Below are positions 53,432 to 57,135 of a stretch of DNA of 57,135 nt, piece by piece. Position 1 is the first letter of the stretch; the number at the start of each line of letters is the position of its first letter. Source of the stretch: Podochytrium sp. JEL0797 (Eukaryota > Chytridiomycota > Chytridiomycetes > Chytridiales > Chytriomycetaceae). Position numbers and translations under genes: made by a program. The stretch is taken from positions 1 to 57,135 of the forward strand of contig JADGJG010000059.1 in assembly GCA_027596195.1 (NCBI GenBank). The letters run 5' to 3'. Under the pieces are notes generated by a model that searched no databases, had not been told where the DNA came from, and saw nothing but the letters and a program-made list of their open reading frames with translations.

Positions 53432-55475
53432 TCACAAATACATGATGCAAATCCCAGCACCAACAACCGCCAACCCAACCCCAATCATCACATCCACCAC
53501 GGCCTCCTTCTCCAAACACCCACCACAATACTTCCCAACCAACCCTCCGCTCCTCCTCTTTGGTTTCAAAATATTATTCATCGTCGTAACTTTCCCCCCT
53601 GCAAACGCGTTCGTCTCTTCCTCATCACTCTCCTCTTCCTTCTCACTGAGTTCAAAACTCACTTCCTTCTTTATACCCTTCTCCTTCCCTTCCTCGCCAC
53701 TCTTTGCCTTCCCGCCGCCATTCAACCCACGATAATACCCCTCCACGTACTCCCTCCCCTTCCCCCACTCATCACACGTGTACACAACCACCTTCTCACC
53801 CACACTACCTTCTTTCCCCGCCTTCCCCACAACATTTTGCATGAACCCTTCGTTCTTGGTCCCATCCGCGTCGGCACACCACTCGGCCAAAAAGTCCAAC
53901 ACGCATTCCACCTCCCCTTCCGCACGGGACACCAACACCGCATACGTTTTGTGTGTCTGGATGTGTGGGTACAGCGCTGTTCCGAGGAAGAGGGTAGGGT
54001 CAGCTTGATGCGTGAAAGCGACGGTCCATGTCTTTTTGAGGAGAATGGAGGTGGCGGCGGTTTCGGAGGTTGTGAGGAGGTGGAGGAGGAGGAAGGCGGA
54101 GAGGAGAGGGTGATCGGGGAGGATGTGAGAGTGCCATGATGTGGGAGTTGATTTGGACTAAGGGTGGTGTGTGAGCGACGATTGGAAAAACGACGTGTGA
54201 CATTGTAAAAAGAAACTCACACTCAGGTATGGATTCAACCCAACGGGAGTCCCACCCTTTTTGAAACTCGGGTACGCCAGTTTGATCAACTCGTACACGT
54301 TTTGCTGCACATTCGCATTCGAAAGCAACGGCGAAACTTCGACATCCCACGTTGAGAAATCAATTCGCGTCGGTCCCGGCGTTTTCGAAAAGAAGGCCTC
54401 AATATCCCACGAATTGTATCGCAAATCCATCATCATCCCCATCATTTTCTTGGCATGTGTCGTGTCCTCCACACTCGGTTCCCTCGGGGCAGAAGAGGAA
54501 ATTGGTTGCGGTGCAATCTTGGCGCGTTGGACGGCTTCCATGTATGCTTGTTTGAGGTCTGCGTCGTCGGGTGTGAGTTGGAGTCCTTGTTGGAAGGATT
54601 GGGCGGCTTCGGCGGGTTGGTTGAGGTGGAGGAGCGCGTTGCCTTTGCGGTACCAGCCTTTGGACCAGTTTGGTTTGAGGGCGACGCAGCGTTCGGCCAT
54701 CTGGGAAATGGGATTCAGAAGTGATGCAGAAGTGAAGAGAGAAAAGGGGGCGCTGGTGAATCGGTGATCATGATCGTTTCTCATCGTTTCATTTTCGAAA
54801 TCGACTCTCGCCTCCCGGAACACTCGCCCATCACTCGAACCCAATAAATACATACCTCCAGCGCAATCTCGCCCTTCCCGAGCTTCACCAACACCAAACT
54901 CGCATTCGCAAGCACGGCCGTGTTTGTCGAATCCTTCACCAACGCGTCCTTGTACACCGTGAGTGCCTCCTCCAACTTCCCCTCTCTAAACAGCGCATTC
55001 CCTTGATCCTTCAAAGCCTGGGCAGCCTCCACGTTCCCAGCATCGCCCTTCATGAGTTCCGTGGCCATGCGTTTGTACACGGCAAAGTCCTCGCGGTTGT
55101 TCAAGCCCTTCGATGCATCAGCGCAGTACGAGGCAGCAGCGGCACGTGAAGAGTAACAGCCTGGGTACAGCTCCTGGTTCGATTTGATGTTTTTGAGCTT
55201 GATCGCTTTGAGGGCGTCTTGGAGGGCGAGGGCGTAGTTCTTCATCTGCATGTCTAGGGAAGTGGTCAGAAGACTAGGGCGACTAGACTAGGGCGACTAG
55301 GACACTCACGGCACGATGCCCTGGACAAAACCGCCAACGCCGGGTTGAAGTCGCTCGCCGGGTTTTTGTCCGCGAGGTCAATCAGCACAGAGAAGGCCGA
55401 AATGGCGCCGGGAATGTCGCCTTTCGCAATGGCGTTTTGCGCCTCGGAAAGAAGGTGTCGGGGCGTGGTCGACAT
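53432..55475 (-). CDS. TPR-repeat protein with C-terminal membrane anchor
   Basis: Model: complement of 53432-54157, 54221-54700, 54856-55253, 55310-55475; 589 aa. TPR-type helices run through exons 1-3, including ALKDQGNALFREGKLEEAL and PNWSKGWYRKGNALLHLNQ, the classical co-chaperone TPR pattern that binds Hsp70/Hsp90 tails. A C-terminal ~240-residue region with an alpha/beta look (TWTVAFTHQ, YAVLVSRAEGEVECVLDFL) follows, then an acidic stretch and a final hydrophobic segment (VMIGVGLAVVGAGICIMYL). That layout suggests a tail-anchored protein facing the cytosol, on the ER or outer mitochondrial membrane. The ortholog was not identified. A TATA-like TTTATATAAATAA lies near 55590, about 115 bp before the ATG. 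Confidence 0.78.
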
Positions 55476-55660
55476 TTCCTTTTCAGGTTCAACTTTTAGA
55501 GCCCTCTCGGAGCAACATGCACTGCGGTCCTCGTTGAAGATGCAAACCCAAACATTGACCTGATTAGAAAGAAATTGCATTCAAGGGACAGTTTATATAA
55601 ATAAGGAAAGAGAGAAAGTGGAAAAAGGAAATGAAAAGGTGGAAGAAGCCGCGCTCACGC

Positions 55661-56401
55661 TTAAGCGCAGACGCCTCCATACGCCTCCTGCTCCTCTTCA
55701 GTCTTTTCAGCATCAATAGGGAACATGGTCAGCTCAAAGTAAGCCGATTTCTTGTTGCACATCAAAGCAATCACAGTCCACCATGCCAAGAACGCGGTGG
55801 TGAATCCAAAGAACCCGCTGACGCGCATCATCATAGCGGAACGGCTGGGGCTAATGTGGTAGGTCAATCCGGAGACGGCTTGGATTCCGTAGGTCATGAG
55901 AAGGGAGCAAATCATGAGAATGTTGATGTAGCTTGTTTTCACGTTCGACAAGAGCATGACTGTTCGGGGGGAAAAAGGGATTAGTTATCAAGGATCGCGG
56001 CATCCAACCAAAAAATGCAACTTACTAAATGTGAAGATGGTCCAGGCCAAGTTGTAGAATCCCAAACATGCTTGCAATTCGTTGGGATCAGCATAAGAGG
56101 CAACAATTCCCGAGTTGGGGTCGAAAATGAATGCCCACGAACACCAGAAGGCTCCGTAAGAGGTTACAATAGTGGCGTCGACATTGTTGTTGGCAAAGAG
56201 CCACATTCCTCCAAGGAACTGTGTGACTCCACCGCAGAGAGCGGCTGTGCAGACGAGGACGGTGGGGTTGGTGATTCCACCACTTTGCAGGTTGTACGCT
56301 CCGGCGATAAAGTTACTGGCGGCCAAAGCGCAGCAGCAGACGGGACCAGGGTCGGCAAATCTGCGTTGGAGTTTTCCGTTGATTGATTGTTGAGCACCCA
56401 T
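55661..56401 (-). CDS. GPR1/FUN34/YaaH-family membrane transporter
   Basis: Model: complement of 55661-55959, 56026-56401; 224 aa, the usual size. The start RRFADPGP is the family's N-terminal motif in a diverged form (commonly ANPAPLGL). Six hydrophobic segments follow, including FLGGMWLFA, SYGAFWCSWAFIF, and FFGFTTAFLAWWTVIALM. Members carry acetate, succinate or ammonium across the plasma membrane in fungi. Substrate cannot be assigned because the selectivity residues are changed. The splice at 56026/55959 joins TIFTF to IMLLSNVKT inside a helix. A TATAAAG lies about 67-73 bp upstream of the ATG. The longer frame with an ATG at 56536 overlaps that promoter and is less likely. Confidence 0.85.
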
Positions 56402-56893
56402 GTTTTGAAAGTTGAAGTGGTTGTTGAAGTTTGAATATGGAGAGGGAATTGGGGCTGCACCATGAAGCTTTATAGCATTTTTGGCGACATTGGTCACTTT
56501 TGGAAATACTGGGCTGTCGTCAAGTTCAGCCCCCATTAATCATCAGAAATTCTGATCGCTAATTTGTGATTTATAAGCGTCTGATGATCATATGCGCATA
56601 TATCCTTCTTGCGGACCAATTCGTGTTGAGATATGTGAGTTGCATTCGGTTTTGAGCGGCTTGATTTTCCTTCCTCCTTTATCCTTAAGTATGCGCGCCT
56701 TGAAACATAAAAATGATTTCTAAACTTGAGTCACAACGAAGTGATGACGAAATTTTCCGCGCGGATTCGTCATTGAGTCATTCGGCGTGGGACTTGGCAA
56801 GCAGGTGATGCAACGCGCGTGAACAAACCTATAAAAGCGCGAAGCCCCGACTTCCTCAACATTCATCAAAATCAAAACACGCATATTACACAA
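56402..56893. promoter_or_regulatory. Shared upstream region of two divergent transporters
   Basis: 492 bp between two head-to-head ATGs. Each side has a TATA box about 63-73 bp from its ATG: TATAAAG (minus strand, 56468-56474) and TATAAAAG (plus strand, near 56831). A GCGCGC block lies near 56758 and 56814. Common regulation of both paralogs is plausible. Confidence 0.5.
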
Positions 56894-57135
56894 ATGGACT
56901 CAAAGAACGAAAAGAAAGTCGAGGAAGTCAAGCAAGTCAGACGCTTCGCTGACCCCGGACCCCTTTGTAAGTTTTTCCCCGACACCCAATATTTTCCTTG
57001 ATTCTATTGCTGACGGATTTCTTCTTGTTCTTTCCAGGCTGCTGCGCGTTGGCTTGCAGCAACTTCATCGCCGGAGCCTACAACCTCCAATGCGGCGGCA
57101 TCACCAACTGCACCCTCCTCGTCGCCACTGCCGCC
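56894..57135 (+). CDS. GPR1/FUN34/YaaH-family transporter, paralog, 5' part
   Basis: Model: join 56894-56966, 57038 to beyond the window. The N terminus is Lys/Glu-rich (MDSKNEKKVEEVKQ), then RRFADPGPLC joins across a 71 bp intron to CCALACSNFIAGAYNL and GGITN, nearly the same as the divergent neighbour. About 57 residues are visible. The intron is absent at this position in the neighbour, where the same residues are encoded without a break. Confidence 0.85.

Noticed and set aside
55988..56536. Transporter start at the ATG at 56536
   Set aside because: The extra 45 residues would be encoded across the TATA box, and family alignment begins just after the ATG at 56401.

Overview
This window is nuclear DNA from a fungus with compact, intron-rich genes, most likely a zoosporic chytrid. 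That placement is an inference. It rests on short GT-AG introns (mostly 49-93 bp), TATA boxes roughly 65-80 bp upstream of several start codons, fungal-type proteins (GPR1/FUN34/YaaH transporter, mitochondrial uS14m, MSS116-like helicase, PDI ending in KDEL), a rhodopsin-like seven-helix receptor, and an expanded set of C2H2 zinc-finger genes. No bacterial operon structure, ribosome binding sites or CRISPR arrays are present. Exon boundaries below are hand-built from reading frame, splice signals and family alignment, and any could be off by a few bases.

Layout. 1-7.1 kb: end of a zinc-finger gene, a large DDT/WHIM chromatin protein, and a seven-finger protein on the opposite strand. 7.8-9.6 kb: TUG/UBX-family protein. 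9.6-24 kb: a C2H2-rich zone on both strands, with intact genes of 3-6 fingers mixed with decayed finger fragments. Embedded in it are a DJ-1 copy deleted for its catalytic cysteine, a RING-vWA protein with one frame break, an Hsp20 gene behind a heat-shock-like promoter, an unknown coiled-coil protein and a GPCR. 24-27.2 kb: mitochondrial ribosomal uS14m, then about 2.7 kb with no convincing gene but with AATTC-rich repeat blocks and a tRNA-like element. 27.2-36.2 kb: a metabolic and mitochondrial block with an intact DJ-1 protein, a DEAD-box helicase, two tandem D-2-hydroxyglutarate dehydrogenase genes, and PDI.

36.3-52.3 kb is the most unusual part. It holds a local family of large proteins built from a Cys-containing N-terminal cap, single-LRR exons, a lectin-like beta-propeller, a Ser/Thr-rich stalk, a second Cys cap, more LRRs and a conserved C-terminal domain ending in four arginines. 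One minus-strand gene carries two such modules (11 exons, about 1591 aa). A plus-strand gene carries one (7 exons, about 807 aa). Two further plus-strand copies are decayed. An SH3/Ras-association adaptor gene sits between the two orientations, and a degenerate copy of its 3' end lies beside it.

52.4-57.1 kb: an antisense fragment of an unrecognised gene, a frameshifted zinc-finger gene, a TPR protein with a C-terminal membrane anchor, and two head-to-head GPR1/FUN34/YaaH transporter genes sharing an upstream region, the second running off the window.

How the genes relate: recent local duplication dominates (D2HGDH pair, DJ-1 pair, transporter pair, LRR-propeller family, zinc fingers). Several duplicates are truncated or frameshifted, so the region looks like a site of active gene birth and loss rather than one pathway.
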